Shown here: one piece after another, positions 26,793 to 35,258 of the stretch
Numbering within the stretch: the stretch's first letter is position 1
Layout: each line of letters starts with the position of its first letter
Source of the DNA: a virus
IMG/VR virus record: IMGVR_UViG_3300005731_000127
Location: 1-64,000 of that record
Length of the DNA stretch: 64,000 nucleotides
Direction: 5' to 3' (one strand)
Notes under the pieces: generated by a model
The model's database searches: none
What the model saw: only the letters and a program-made list of their open reading frames with translations
Told to the model about the DNA's origin: nothing
Translations under genes and position numbers: made by a program

Positions 26793-27682
26793 AACTAAAA
26801 GACAAAATATCTGAGATAACAAAGAAGCATTTACTTGACGGTAATTTGCTGTATGGTCAATGCCTCACTGCTGTTGGGAATGTTGGTGGAACAGTTCCGG
26901 ATATGGAGGATAACCACGGAATAGTTGAGCTATCAATGGCTGATGTTGCTGGTGGCGCTTTTGTTGTTGGTGGCGGTCTTATGGGGAAAAGACCGATCTA
27001 CGTCATTAGGTATCAGGGGTTTTCTTGGTACAATATGATTAGTATAGTTAATTATGCCGCAAAAAGCAAAGAGATGTGGGGTGTCCCTTGTCCTATTTTA
27101 GTGCGGTCTATTGCGATGGAAGGTGCTATCGGTCCTGTTGCCGGAAGTTCTCATCATAGTGCGTTTTATAGAATGCCGGGGATCAAGATATATTCGCCAA
27201 TGACTCCGGGCGAATATCAGTCTATGTATGATGATTTTATGCAGGATGATTCTGTCTACTATGTTTCAGAGCATCGCGGAGCATATGACGTGGATTATGA
27301 ATTAAATAACATTACATTTGAAAAACCGGACGTGTGTTTGTATCCTGTTTCTATAACTAGACTTGCGGCGATGGAGGTGTCGAAGAGATTACAAGACGAA
27401 GGTATCAATGTCGCCGTATATCATCAAAGAAAACTTACAGATCACGCTCAAGACGAGGAAGTTCAAGCTGCGGCACAAGCTAAAGTATCACTTGTTTTAG
27501 ATGATGACTATTCTCAGGGTGTTGCTACTAATATAGCTTATAACATACAAAAAGAAAGTGATATCAAATTAAACATATTCCCACTAGGACTAGAGAAAAA
27601 ATCGGCGGGATTTGCTAAACATTTAGATAATCTTCCTCCGGACGCTAATAAGATTTATGATTATATAAAGGGGTTGCTATGA
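26789..27682 (+). CDS. TPP-dependent dehydrogenase E1 beta-like subunit
   Basis: About 297 aa from ATG 26789, overlapping the alpha stop as ATGA. VELSMADVAGGAFVVGGGLMGKRPIYVIRYQGF and PVAGSSHHSAFYRMPGIKIYSPMTPGEY match the pyrimidine domain of E1 beta/transketolase, and the C-terminal half matches the transketolase C domain (VAVYHQRKL...LVLDDDYSQG). With the alpha subunit it forms a two-chain TPP enzyme. See the alpha subunit for role. Confidence 0.85.
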   Translation: MKLKDKISEITKKHLLDGNLLYGQCLTAVGNVGGTVPDMEDNHGIVELSMADVAGGAFVVGGGLMGKRPIYVIRYQGFSWYNMISIVNYAAKSKEMWGVPCPILVRSIAMEGAIGPVAGSSHHSAFYRMPGIKIYSPMTPGEYQSMYDDFMQDDSVYYVSEHRGAYDVDYELNNITFEKPDVCLYPVSITRLAAMEVSKRLQDEGINVAVYHQRKLTDHAQDEEVQAAAQAKVSLVLDDDYSQGVATNIAYNIQKESDIKLNIFPLGLEKKSAGFAKHLDNLPPDANKIYDYIKGLL

Positions 27683-28260
27683 AATATTTTTGTGTGCTTT
27701 TTCTTTTACTTGTTAGCACCGTAGGTGCATATGCCGAATCACCATATGTCCAAATATTAGATGAAAATTGGAATAATCATTCCGGGGTAGTAATTAAGTC
27801 CGGAAAAATTATTGAAGTTCTAACGTGTTCGCACATGGTTATGCTTAACGAGTCAAAACGTATTAATGTTAAGTTTTTTAACGGTGAAGAATACATAAGC
27901 CTTCCGGCTAAAATTAAAAAAATAGATCATTCTAGGGATTTAATGCTGCTATCCGTTGAGAACAGGGCTACTATAATAGTAGATTCTGTTAAAATAAGTG
28001 ATTCTGTTGAGAATGTCAACTGTATTATATATGGGTATTCTTTTAAGGATAGAAAAATTATTCAGGCTACATACAGTCCGGTGGTTGCTACAGCGGATGG
28101 TCACGAACTGTATTCATTTAAGGGGTTTGGTGTTTCTGGAATGTCGGGGTCGGCTATATTATCAAACAATAAAATTATTTCAATTCAATCCGCTGGAAAA
28201 AACGGTAGTATTATTGGAGCAAGTATTAAAGAGATTAAGGAATTTTTAAAGGAAAAATAA
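27679..28260 (+). CDS. Exported trypsin-like serine protease
   Basis: 193 aa with a cleavable signal peptide (MKYFCVLFLLLVSTVGAYA). Chymotrypsin-fold catalytic triad: His in LTCSHMVM, Asp in DHSRDLMLLSV, Ser in GVSGMSGSAIL. No PDZ domain. Secreted to the periplasm or medium; a target is not evident. It is an outlier in the sugar cassette, though coupled by ATGA to its neighbour. Confidence 0.82.
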   Translation: MKYFCVLFLLLVSTVGAYAESPYVQILDENWNNHSGVVIKSGKIIEVLTCSHMVMLNESKRINVKFFNGEEYISLPAKIKKIDHSRDLMLLSVENRATIIVDSVKISDSVENVNCIIYGYSFKDRKIIQATYSPVVATADGHELYSFKGFGVSGMSGSAILSNNKIISIQSAGKNGSIIGASIKEIKEFLKEK

Positions 28261-28727
28261 TGTTAACACAAGAACAAGAATCTACAAATTATCATACTTT
28301 TAGGCATATTGAAAGAGTTCGTAATCTTTTGGGTCGAACTATATCTAAACTATTAGTGCGTGCTGAAAAACATGATCAGTCTAAACTAGAATCGCCGGAA
28401 GTTGAATTATTTACAGAGTTTACAGATAAATTAAAGGATTGTGAATATGGAAGTGATGAATACAATGGTTATCTAAAAAAGATGCAAGTCGCATTAAATC
28501 ATCATTATGCAAATAATTCTCATCATCCGGAGCATTACGAAAAAGGAATTAATGATATGAGTTTGATGGACTTGATTGAAATGTTTGTGGACTGGAAAGC
28601 TGCTAGTGAAAGACATAATACCGGAAATATTCTTAAGTCAATTAAGGTTAACGCCGACAGATTTGGCATGAGTCCTCAGTTAGTAAAAATATTTGAAAAC
28701 ACAGCAAAGGAATTTGATGGTGAATAG
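28260..28727 (+). CDS. DUF5662-like protein
   Basis: 155 aa with His-rich pattern: YHTFRHIERVRNLL, RAEKHDQSKL, NHHYANNSHHPEHYE, matching the phage family DUF5662. The His/Asp spacing looks like a metal site of HD-type, but function is unknown. Stop is TAG. Overlaps the start of the DegT-fold gene. Confidence 0.75.
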   Translation: MLTQEQESTNYHTFRHIERVRNLLGRTISKLLVRAEKHDQSKLESPEVELFTEFTDKLKDCEYGSDEYNGYLKKMQVALNHHYANNSHHPEHYEKGINDMSLMDLIEMFVDWKAASERHNTGNILKSIKVNADRFGMSPQLVKIFENTAKEFDGE

Positions 28728-29850
28728 AATAGAATTCGGTGAAGTCAGAATAGGCGAAAAAGCATTAGATAACCTAAAACATTGCTGTGAAACCAATTGG
28801 GTATCTGGTGGGCCAAAAGTTAAAGAGTTTGAAAGAAAGTGGAATGATCTTTTTGATTACGAGGATAGTGTCGCCGTAAGTTCTGGTACGGATGCTGTAA
28901 TAAATGCATGTTTAGCATTATACGATTTTGGTGCAAAACGTGGTGATGAAATTATTGTGCCAGCACTTTCTTTTATAGCAACTTCTAATGCTGTACGTGC
29001 TGCCGGATTTACTCCTGTATTTGTTGATGTAGATATTGAGACTCTCAACATTGATGTGTCTAAAATTAAATCCGCTATCACAGATAAGACTGTGGCTATT
29101 ATTGCCGTTCATACAATGGGTAAAATGTGTGAAATGGATGTTATCTGTGGAATTGCGGAAGATTATGGCTTTAAAGTCATAGAGGATGCCGCAGAAGCTC
29201 ATGGTGCGTCCTATCAGGGCATTAGGGTAGGCAAATGGGGTGATGCATCAACATATTCATTCTACGTTGCTCATCTCGTTTGCTGTGGTGAGGGCGGAAT
29301 GGTTTCGTGCAATACTCAAGAATACGCCAACATAATAAAATCAACACGATCTCATGGAAGACCTCATGACTCAATTTATTTTAATCATTTAAGAACTGGT
29401 ATTAATTCTAAGATGAATGACTTGGAGGCTTCTATTGGTCTTGAGGCGATAGATGTTTTTTGGAAAACTTTTAATACTCGACATAAAACAATGCTAGATA
29501 TTAGAGAAGCATGTCGCGGATTTGAGGATGTGGCAATTTTCTCTGAACAGGAAAGTGGCGATGTTAATTGTCCTCATGGTTTTAGCGTCACATGTGTAGA
29601 TACTGGAAGAATTAATATTATAAAAACCACTTTGGATAAATACAATATTCATCATAAGAGAAATTTTGGATGTATTCCAACTCAACATAAAGCGTTCTCA
29701 GATATGGGATATTCTTTGGGTGATTTTCCCGCTGCCGAGTGGATTGGCGATAATGGTATTCATATAGGTTGCCATCAATATTTGACTGAAGAAAATATAG
29801 ATAGAATTAAAATAGCACTTAAAGAAGGACTATCTCAATGCACACTGTAA
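28717..29850 (+). CDS. DegT/DnrJ/EryC1-fold sugar enzyme with His for PLP-Lys (3-dehydratase type)
   Basis: About 377 aa from ATG 28717 (overlaps the previous TAG stop). AVSSGTDAVINAC and IEDAAEAHGA (PLP ring contacts) are intact. At the Schiff-base position, where aminotransferases have Lys, the sequence is SFYVAHLVCCGEGG with His186. The same replacement defines GDP-4-keto-6-deoxymannose 3-dehydratase (ColD) and CDP-sugar 3-dehydrases (RfbH/E1), so this enzyme probably removes a 3-OH to make a 3-deoxysugar rather than an amino sugar. Assignment of chemistry is by this residue and is inferential. Confidence 0.82.
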   Translation: MVNRIEFGEVRIGEKALDNLKHCCETNWVSGGPKVKEFERKWNDLFDYEDSVAVSSGTDAVINACLALYDFGAKRGDEIIVPALSFIATSNAVRAAGFTPVFVDVDIETLNIDVSKIKSAITDKTVAIIAVHTMGKMCEMDVICGIAEDYGFKVIEDAAEAHGASYQGIRVGKWGDASTYSFYVAHLVCCGEGGMVSCNTQEYANIIKSTRSHGRPHDSIYFNHLRTGINSKMNDLEASIGLEAIDVFWKTFNTRHKTMLDIREACRGFEDVAIFSEQESGDVNCPHGFSVTCVDTGRINIIKTTLDKYNIHHKRNFGCIPTQHKAFSDMGYSLGDFPAAEWIGDNGIHIGCHQYLTEENIDRIKIALKEGLSQCTL

Positions 29851-30260
29851 TGAAAACTTGGGGGTATGAGAAATGGATAGAGAACAATTCGGAATATTGT
29901 TGTAAGCTATTGCATGTGCTGCCGAAAAAGTTTTGCTCAGTTCATTTTCACAAAAAAAAGAAAGAAACATTCTATATTACAAAAGGTTCGTTTTTTTTAA
30001 AAGTTTTTGTGCCAGATAAAAAAGATATTGAAGTATTAAAAAATTTTGACGGCATAAACCTTAATGATGAACTTACTGCTATTTTGTATAAATTTGATAA
30101 CAGTCCTTGGAACTATACTTTAACTGAAGGTGAGTCATTTTCTATAGATAGATATACATTACATACATTTTCGTCGGCATCAAAAATGCACTGTGAATTT
30201 ATTGAAGCATCAACGTATCACGAAGATTCGGATTCATACAGATTAAGGAAAAGTACGTGA
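29838..30260 (+). CDS. Cupin, mannose-6-phosphate isomerase-like
   Basis: 140 aa. KTWGYEKWIENNSEYCCKLLHVLPKK then SVHFHKKKKETFYITKG: single cupin with HxH...E metal site, then GESFSIDRYTLHTF carrying the fourth His. Likely sugar(-phosphate) isomerase or epimerase. GTG start of the next gene overlaps its stop. Confidence 0.75.
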   Translation: MHTVMKTWGYEKWIENNSEYCCKLLHVLPKKFCSVHFHKKKKETFYITKGSFFLKVFVPDKKDIEVLKNFDGINLNDELTAILYKFDNSPWNYTLTEGESFSIDRYTLHTFSSASKMHCEFIEASTYHEDSDSYRLRKST

Positions 30261-31231
30261 ACATTTTAATAACTGGTGGAGCCGGATATATCGGCACGAA
30301 ATTAATATCACATATTAGTGATGTACATAATATTGTAGTATTTGATAACTTGTACTATGATCAAGACAATATACAATATAAAAATAACTCAATTGCAAGT
30401 ATTAGTAAATTATTTTCTAGAAAGCGAGTTAAGTTTTATCAGGAGGACGTTACTGAATGGTCTGATAATCTAATAAAAGAAGTTATAAGAGCAGATGTAA
30501 TTATTCCTTTAGCCGCTTTAGTTGGTGCTCCACTTTGTGACAAGAACAAAGAACAAGCTTTAGTCTTGAATCAGATTTTTATAGAAGAACTAACTGGCTC
30601 CGTTAGAGATGATCAATTGATCATTTACCCAAATACTAATTCCGGATATGGCTCAGTAGAAGGTATTTGCACAGAAGAGACTCCGACTAAACCATTATCT
30701 CTTTATGGGGAAACTAAACAACGTGCGGAAGAGTATCTATTAGCAAATCACAAAAATTCTATCGTGTTTAGATTAGCGACCGTTTTTGGAATATCTCATA
30801 GAACCAGAGTTGATTTGCTTGTGAATGATATGGTCCACCGATCTATGAATGGTCCGGTTGAATTATTTGATGGTCATTATAGACGTAATTATGTTTACGT
30901 ATCAGATGTCGCTAGAGCGTTTTTGTTTGCTATTGATAATAAAGATAAGATGGTCGGGCAGGTGTTTAATTTAGGTGCGGACAATCTTAATATGACAAAG
31001 AAAGAATTGGTCTCAACTATTTGTGATGTTACTAATGGAAGCTTTACGGAGGTTAGCGACAGAACAGACCCCGATAAAAGAGATTATATGGTCAGTAGTA
31101 AAAAGCTTTATGATATTGGTTTTTATCCTTTGTGCAATAATGAATTAATATTTCCACAACTTATAGCACAGCTTGAATATTTTTATGAGGAAGTTTGTCC
31201 GGATGATAAGACTCAATTGAGGAATTACTAA
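30257..31231 (+). CDS. NAD-dependent sugar epimerase/dehydratase (extended SDR)
   Basis: 324 aa from GTG. NAD-binding ITGGAGYIGTKLISH (GGxGxxG), catalytic Tyr/Lys in SLYGETKQRAEE, and RRNYVYVSDVARAF typical of UDP/GDP-sugar epimerases and dehydratases. It probably works on the nucleotide sugar before the RmlC-like and DegT-fold enzymes act. Overlaps both neighbours by 1-4 bp. Confidence 0.88.
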   Translation: MNILITGGAGYIGTKLISHISDVHNIVVFDNLYYDQDNIQYKNNSIASISKLFSRKRVKFYQEDVTEWSDNLIKEVIRADVIIPLAALVGAPLCDKNKEQALVLNQIFIEELTGSVRDDQLIIYPNTNSGYGSVEGICTEETPTKPLSLYGETKQRAEEYLLANHKNSIVFRLATVFGISHRTRVDLLVNDMVHRSMNGPVELFDGHYRRNYVYVSDVARAFLFAIDNKDKMVGQVFNLGADNLNMTKKELVSTICDVTNGSFTEVSDRTDPDKRDYMVSSKKLYDIGFYPLCNNELIFPQLIAQLEYFYEEVCPDDKTQLRNY

Positions 31232-32214
31232 TGATTTTTTCAAAAACTCCATTTAGGATTTCTTTGTTTGGTGGTGGAACTGATTACAAGGAGTATTATT
31301 CTAAGTATGAATCTACTCTGATTGGTTTTACTATTAATAAGTACGCTTATTTAGGGGTAAGGGAAACTCCAAGTATGTTTAATTATCATACTAAGGTCAC
31401 ATACTCAAAAACAGAACAGGTTGATGACAATAGTAAAATTCAACATAATGGAGTAAGGGGGGTTCTTGATCATTATAATATTAAGGACGCTATGGAGATA
31501 AGCCATTTCAGTGATCTTCCAGCACAAACAGGGATTGGCTCATCTTCTTCTTTTATTGTAGGTTTAATCAATAGTATTTGTGCTATGAGTGATAAAAAAA
31601 TAAGTAAAGAATATCTAGCGTTAACAGCTATTAATATAGAAAGAGAACTGCTAAACGAAGCTGGTGGAATTCAAGATCAAATTTGGGCGGCTTATGGCGG
31701 ATTCAATGCTATACAGATTTATAATAGCGGTCGATTTGAAGTCATTCCTTTGCTTACTCACGAGAGGCGTAAGAAGTTTTTGTCTCGCATGTTTATGATC
31801 TACACTGGTAAGACAAGACAATCCTACGAGATATCAAAAACATATAAAAAAGAAAGCAACGAAAATTACCTTAACGAGATTCAGGGGATAGCGGAAGAGG
31901 CTTACCATTGGATTAATAAAATAAAAGATATTGATAAGATAATAGATCGTTTGGCGTTATTGTTAAAGCTCTCATGGGAAGAAAAAATGAAACTTTCTCC
32001 TCTTATCTGTTCTGATCATGTTGGTAATCTAATGAACGAGTTATATTCAGACGGAATGATTGGCGGTAAGTTGATAGGTGCTGGCGGATCGGGCTTTATA
32101 GTCGGAATAACAAATACTAATTTACAAAAACAATTAATAGAACAAAAATTCAAAAAACAATACATACCAATTGATTTTTCATTTGGTGGATCGGAGATTA
32201 TACATGTCAGTTAA
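31231..32214 (+). CDS. GHMP sugar kinase (HddA-like)
   Basis: 327 aa. KTPFRISLFGGGTDYKEYY at the N-terminus, ATP-loop QTGIGSSSSFIVGL, and KLIGAGGSGFIVG near the C-terminus are the three GHMP motifs in the arrangement of heptose-7-phosphate kinase HddA/fucokinase-type enzymes. It phosphorylates the anomeric or another OH of a sugar phosphate to prime it for nucleotidyl transfer. Followed directly by a HAD phosphatase, as in heptose pathways. Confidence 0.87.
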   Translation: MIFSKTPFRISLFGGGTDYKEYYSKYESTLIGFTINKYAYLGVRETPSMFNYHTKVTYSKTEQVDDNSKIQHNGVRGVLDHYNIKDAMEISHFSDLPAQTGIGSSSSFIVGLINSICAMSDKKISKEYLALTAINIERELLNEAGGIQDQIWAAYGGFNAIQIYNSGRFEVIPLLTHERRKKFLSRMFMIYTGKTRQSYEISKTYKKESNENYLNEIQGIAEEAYHWINKIKDIDKIIDRLALLLKLSWEEKMKLSPLICSDHVGNLMNELYSDGMIGGKLIGAGGSGFIVGITNTNLQKQLIEQKFKKQYIPIDFSFGGSEIIHVS

Positions 32215-32560
32215 AAGAAAAACTATTTTTATGGATATTGATGGCACTATAGCTAAACATCAGGAGACACTTTCTTCGATGCTTGATAATCCTATTGAGC
32301 TTAATGATGGTGTTCTCGATAAGATTATAGAATGGAGATCAAAGGATTACTACCTCGTCATCACTACGGCACGTCCAGAAGGCACGAGATCGACCACGGT
32401 GCGTCAATTGGCTGAAGCTGGTATATTCTATGATCAGTTGGTTATGGGGCTTCCTACGGGCAAGAGGATAATCCTTAACGACAAAAAGCCAAACGGTAGT
32501 TTAACCGCTGGCTCAGTGAATTTAGAAAGAAACGAAGGATTTTCATCTCTTAAGTTTTAA
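32204..32560 (+). CDS. HAD-family phosphatase
   Basis: About 118 aa from ATG 32204 (overlaps the kinase stop). FMDIDGTIAKH (HAD motif I DxDGT), VITTARPEGTRSTT (motif II), ILNDKKPNG (Lys and acidic motif). A minimal HAD enzyme, possibly removing a phosphate from a bisphosphorylated sugar after the kinase. Last gene of the plus-strand cassette. Confidence 0.8.
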   Translation: MSVKRKTIFMDIDGTIAKHQETLSSMLDNPIELNDGVLDKIIEWRSKDYYLVITTARPEGTRSTTVRQLAEAGIFYDQLVMGLPTGKRIILNDKKPNGSLTAGSVNLERNEGFSSLKF

Positions 32561-32665
32561 TTTAATCCAGTCTATAAGTAGACACGAATAGAATACTATT
32601 GCCGAGAATAATATGAATGGGGAAAACAGAATAAGAATTGCGGCAGTTTGAATTTTTTCAAGCAT
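32543..32665 (-). CDS. 40-aa single-TM protein
   Basis: ATGCTTGA overlap with the upstream gene's stop; one hydrophobic helix (AAILILFSPFILFSAIVFYSCLLIDW) and a basic tail. It converges on and overlaps the HAD gene end by 18 bases on the opposite strand. Unknown role. Confidence 0.5.
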   Translation of the reverse strand: MLEKIQTAAILILFSPFILFSAIVFYSCLLIDWIKLKLKR

Positions 32666-33008
32666 TGATTGTTCTTTCTAAGATTTTTGCGATTACCCAT
32701 TTAACGATAGAGCTAACAATCCAACTAAGAACCCACCCTTGTATAAAACCAACTGGTTCGCCATCGTTGAATTTGGTTTCGTCGATGTTGTTGTAGATAT
32801 AGTCGTTGAGTCGGCGTTTTAGCTCTTTTCTTTTATTTGTTCTTTTGCTCCTAGAATATGCTTTGATTACCTCTGGATGCAGGTGATTGATGCACTCAAC
32901 ACCCTTAGATAGAGTTTCCTCTAAGATAATCCTCTTTAGATTTGATTGTGATCCGCTAACTACGTTTTCGATTTTGGATTCCGCTAGTATTTCGTCATAT
33001 AAATTCAT
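32658..33008 (-). CDS. C-terminally membrane-anchored protein
   Basis: 116 aa; helical, basic middle (RSKRTNKRKELKRRLND) and a C-terminal hydrophobic stretch (GWVLSWIVSSIVKWVIAKIL). Overlaps the deaminase gene end by 14 bp. No family recognised. Confidence 0.6.
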   Translation of the reverse strand: MNLYDEILAESKIENVVSGSQSNLKRIILEETLSKGVECINHLHPEVIKAYSRSKRTNKRKELKRRLNDYIYNNIDETKFNDGEPVGFIQGWVLSWIVSSIVKWVIAKILERTINA

Positions 33009-33438
33009 CTTGATCTACCTCTATGAGTTGAATGTGTGCTTCTTTTAGTAATTTTCGTGATTTTTCAAATGACTCATCCCATTTTCCACCAGTATATTTT
33101 GGTGAAATGATTTTTGTAATTCCGGTTTGAATAATTTTAGGGCAGCATTTATGGCATGGCATCATAGGGTAAGTGTATAGTGTGCAAAAGGTTAGGTCTT
33201 TTTTAGCCTCAAGTAACGCATTCTCTTCCGCATGAATAGTTAGTTCTAGCTTGACTTCTCTATCGAGAAGCCTTTCTGTACTATCCTCAATTCCTGCTGG
33301 AAAACCGTTATATCCAATAGAGACTAATCTCTTCTCGAACGGTTCCGCTATAACTGCACCAACTTGAGTTGATGGGTCTTTTGACCAAGTGCTGACTTCC
33401 TTAGCTAATCTTAGCCATCTCTTATCCCATTTATTCAT
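32995..33438 (-). CDS. dCMP deaminase
   Basis: 147 aa. Zinc site: His in TIHAEENALLEA (with catalytic Glu) and MMPCHKCCPKII (PCxxC). The N-terminal WSKDPSTQVGAVI is typical of dCMP deaminases. It converts dCMP to dUMP for ThyX. Coupled ATGA to the nucleotidyltransferase gene upstream. Confidence 0.9.
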   Translation of the reverse strand: MNKWDKRWLRLAKEVSTWSKDPSTQVGAVIAEPFEKRLVSIGYNGFPAGIEDSTERLLDREVKLELTIHAEENALLEAKKDLTFCTLYTYPMMPCHKCCPKIIQTGITKIISPKYTGGKWDESFEKSRKLLKEAHIQLIEVDQDEFI

Positions 33439-33881
33439 ATGTTTTCCAATAACTTGCTTGATGATTGTGTTTTTTTGCCACCTACGTTAAATACTTGTTT
33501 AATGCCGTACTTCTCGCAGACTTTGTTTTCTTTTGAGTTTTTGTTGTCCGGGTTTCTGTCTCCGCCGTTAGCAAATATAAAATTTAAAGTTTGGTACTTA
33601 TTAGAATAAATATCAAATACAAACTCTATAGTTGAATCGACGCCCACCCCTTTATCATACGCCACAATAGCCTCGTTTACACACCGTAATGCTTTTACGA
33701 TTCGCATTCTTTCAAATTCATCCATAAAAGCCTTTGATCCTTTAAGTTTTACTTGGTGGTCGCTATTAATAATTACCACAAGATAATCACCTAGAGACTT
33801 TGCTGCTTCTAGATAATCAACATGTCCAGAGTGGAGCGGGTTAAAATAGCCACTACACACCACTATTGTCTTGCTGTTCAT
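33435..33881 (-). CDS. Cytidylyltransferase-like nucleotidyltransferase
   Basis: About 148 aa from ATG 33881 (an upstream in-frame start at 33905 is possible). VVCSGYFNPLHSGHVDYLEAAK is the HxGH nucleotidyltransferase motif, with DEFERMRIVKAL in the K/R-x-x-R region. Similar to GCT/RfaE-C-type enzymes. It may activate a sugar or alditol phosphate for the cassette on the other strand. It is unlike NMNAT in its C-terminal part, but a nicotinamide role cannot be fully excluded. Confidence 0.75.
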   Translation of the reverse strand: MNSKTIVVCSGYFNPLHSGHVDYLEAAKSLGDYLVVIINSDHQVKLKGSKAFMDEFERMRIVKALRCVNEAIVAYDKGVGVDSTIEFVFDIYSNKYQTLNFIFANGGDRNPDNKNSKENKVCEKYGIKQVFNVGGKKTQSSSKLLENI

Positions 33882-34080
33882 AATACTTGTCCATAAATCT
33901 ATCAAATGTATTTGCGTGTCGCAGTTCTTTCCTGATCATAATTAATAGTTCTTTTGGAAGACATATCATACCGTCTTCTTCGAATTTTGCAATAGAGATT
34001 TTCTTTTTCTTCTTGTCATTTTTTGCAAGAACCCCGCCTTTTTGCAAAGACAGGGTCCAGTTCTCAAATTTTACCTGCAT
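33853..34080 (-). CDS. Small protein of unknown function
   Basis: 75 aa; Lys-rich patch in the middle and helical C-terminal half. Abuts the membrane protein gene at its 5' side. No family recognised. Confidence 0.55.
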   Translation of the reverse strand: MQVKFENWTLSLQKGGVLAKNDKKKKKISIAKFEEDGMICLPKELLIMIRKELRHANTFDRFMDKYYEQQDNSGV

Positions 34081-34081
34081 A

Positions 34082-34426
34082 TCATTCTGATTCCTCTTCC
34101 TGCATAAGCTTGTTAATTGATTTCTCTACAGTAGAATATATTTTCCACATAATCAATAGTATAATACCAAGAGGCACAAAAAACCCCGACGCTAAACAAA
34201 AGATTAAGCAGGCGAATAGCATAACGACAAGCATAAGAAACACTTCAATTGGTAGAGTAGCCGTGCTTGAAGCGAAAATGAGAAAATTGTATTTATCTAA
34301 TATTTTAGTAATATTATTATCGTTTCTAGCATGATACACGTTAACAAAAGCGAATAACACATAAATAGGAGTCAAAATAATTAATGACAGTATAAAAGTA
34401 AACTCAATATATTGATTAATAGACAT
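34082..34426 (-). CDS. Multi-TM membrane protein
   Basis: 114 aa; three hydrophobic segments (about 9-26, 46-80, 86-96) and a polar tail. Style resembles the other small membrane proteins at 36.1, 57.6 and 58.3 kb (short loop with Asn, C-terminal E-K-x-I-N-K). Starts inside the HNH gene's last codons. Confidence 0.6.
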   Translation of the reverse strand: MSINQYIEFTFILSLIILTPIYVLFAFVNVYHARNDNNITKILDKYNFLIFASSTATLPIEVFLMLVVMLFACLIFCLASGFFVPLGIILLIMWKIYSTVEKSINKLMQEEESE

Positions 34427-34913
34427 ACTCTTTCCATTCTTTAGGGGGGTTATGGATATTTAACAAAGAAATAGGCTCTCTTGGTTTACTCTGTAAATGT
34501 AAACCGCATTTAGCTAGGGACTTGTCTCCCTTCTTGGCGTTGCATGATCTACAGCAAGCTACCATGTTTTCCCATGTGTTTGCTTCTTTTTTGTTATCAA
34601 ACTTACTTACGGGCGTTATGTGGTCAATGGTAGCGTCCGCTCTAGTTAGTTCGGCGTTACAGTATTGACACGTATACTTATCTCTTGACAAGATAGTTTT
34701 CTTAGTAGGTTGTCTGTTCTTGTGGGGATTGATGAACTTCGGATAAACCATTACTGCTGGTAGAGCGAAGCTCTGAGTTTCCGACCAAATACTTTCTTCG
34801 TAATAAGACAGGACTCTCATTCCATTATCTTTAAAAGATAACAGCAAACCTCTTCTTACATTGATGACTGTTAAAGGCTGATACGCCACGTTTAAAATTA
34901 ATGTCCTTTTCAT
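34416..34913 (-). CDS. HNH endonuclease
   Basis: 165 aa. ILSRDKYTCQYCNAELTRADATIDHITPVSKFD...NMVACCRSCNAKKG has CxxC...DH...N...CxxCN-x-K, the classic HNH/zinc fold. The N-terminal ILNVAYQPLTVINVRRGLLL is typical of the stand-alone phage HNH family. Free-standing; it may cut DNA in recombination, packaging or as a mobile element. Confidence 0.88.
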   Translation of the reverse strand: MKRTLILNVAYQPLTVINVRRGLLLSFKDNGMRVLSYYEESIWSETQSFALPAVMVYPKFINPHKNRQPTKKTILSRDKYTCQYCNAELTRADATIDHITPVSKFDNKKEANTWENMVACCRSCNAKKGDKSLAKCGLHLQSKPREPISLLNIHNPPKEWKEYVY

Positions 34914-35206
34914 GAGTATAGCTGGTACTTTCCTAGTTTGTCCCTAGTCGCTTGATCCAGTATAGGTTCTGTTGCTATGGATGTTAGTTGATGTCCGATG
35001 TCAGGTTCCCGGAATTCCGAAAATCCTATGTTTTCTTCTTTTAGGTGTTGTTGTATTCTAAGCAGCCTAGCTTCGCTCCTAGAGGCGATCAGTATAACAG
35101 ACGGGTGTTCAGTCAAATTATACTTCTGAGACATCTCAATGGCTGCGTGGCACGATTGTACCGCTATCTGTGGTGTTGTCAAGTCTTTTCGTGTAAAAAT
35201 ATACAC
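34910..35206 (-). CDS. Peptidyl-tRNA hydrolase 2-like protein
   Basis: 98 aa from GTG 35206. RKDLTTPQIAVQSCHAAIE and FREPDIGHQLTSIATEP match PTH2 (K/H-x-G/Q-C-H and F-x-E-P-D-x-G-x-x-x-T-x-I-A). PTH2 frees peptides from peptidyl-tRNA dropped by ribosomes. It lies directly downstream of the terminator that ends the tRNA array, and within 11 kb of the phage tmRNA. Confidence 0.78.
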   Translation of the reverse strand: MYIFTRKDLTTPQIAVQSCHAAIEMSQKYNLTEHPSVILIASRSEARLLRIQQHLKEENIGFSEFREPDIGHQLTSIATEPILDQATRDKLGKYQLYS

Positions 35207-35258
35207 ATACGGGTGAGTCTAGAACATTGCTTCTTTCCTTAATTTCATTAAACATACG

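Noticed and set aside
33435-33881. NMN adenylyltransferase (would make a NARP2-type pathway)
   Set aside because: The HxGH enzyme's C-terminal half and context fit cytidylyltransferases better; no NadR/NMNAT-specific motif seen.
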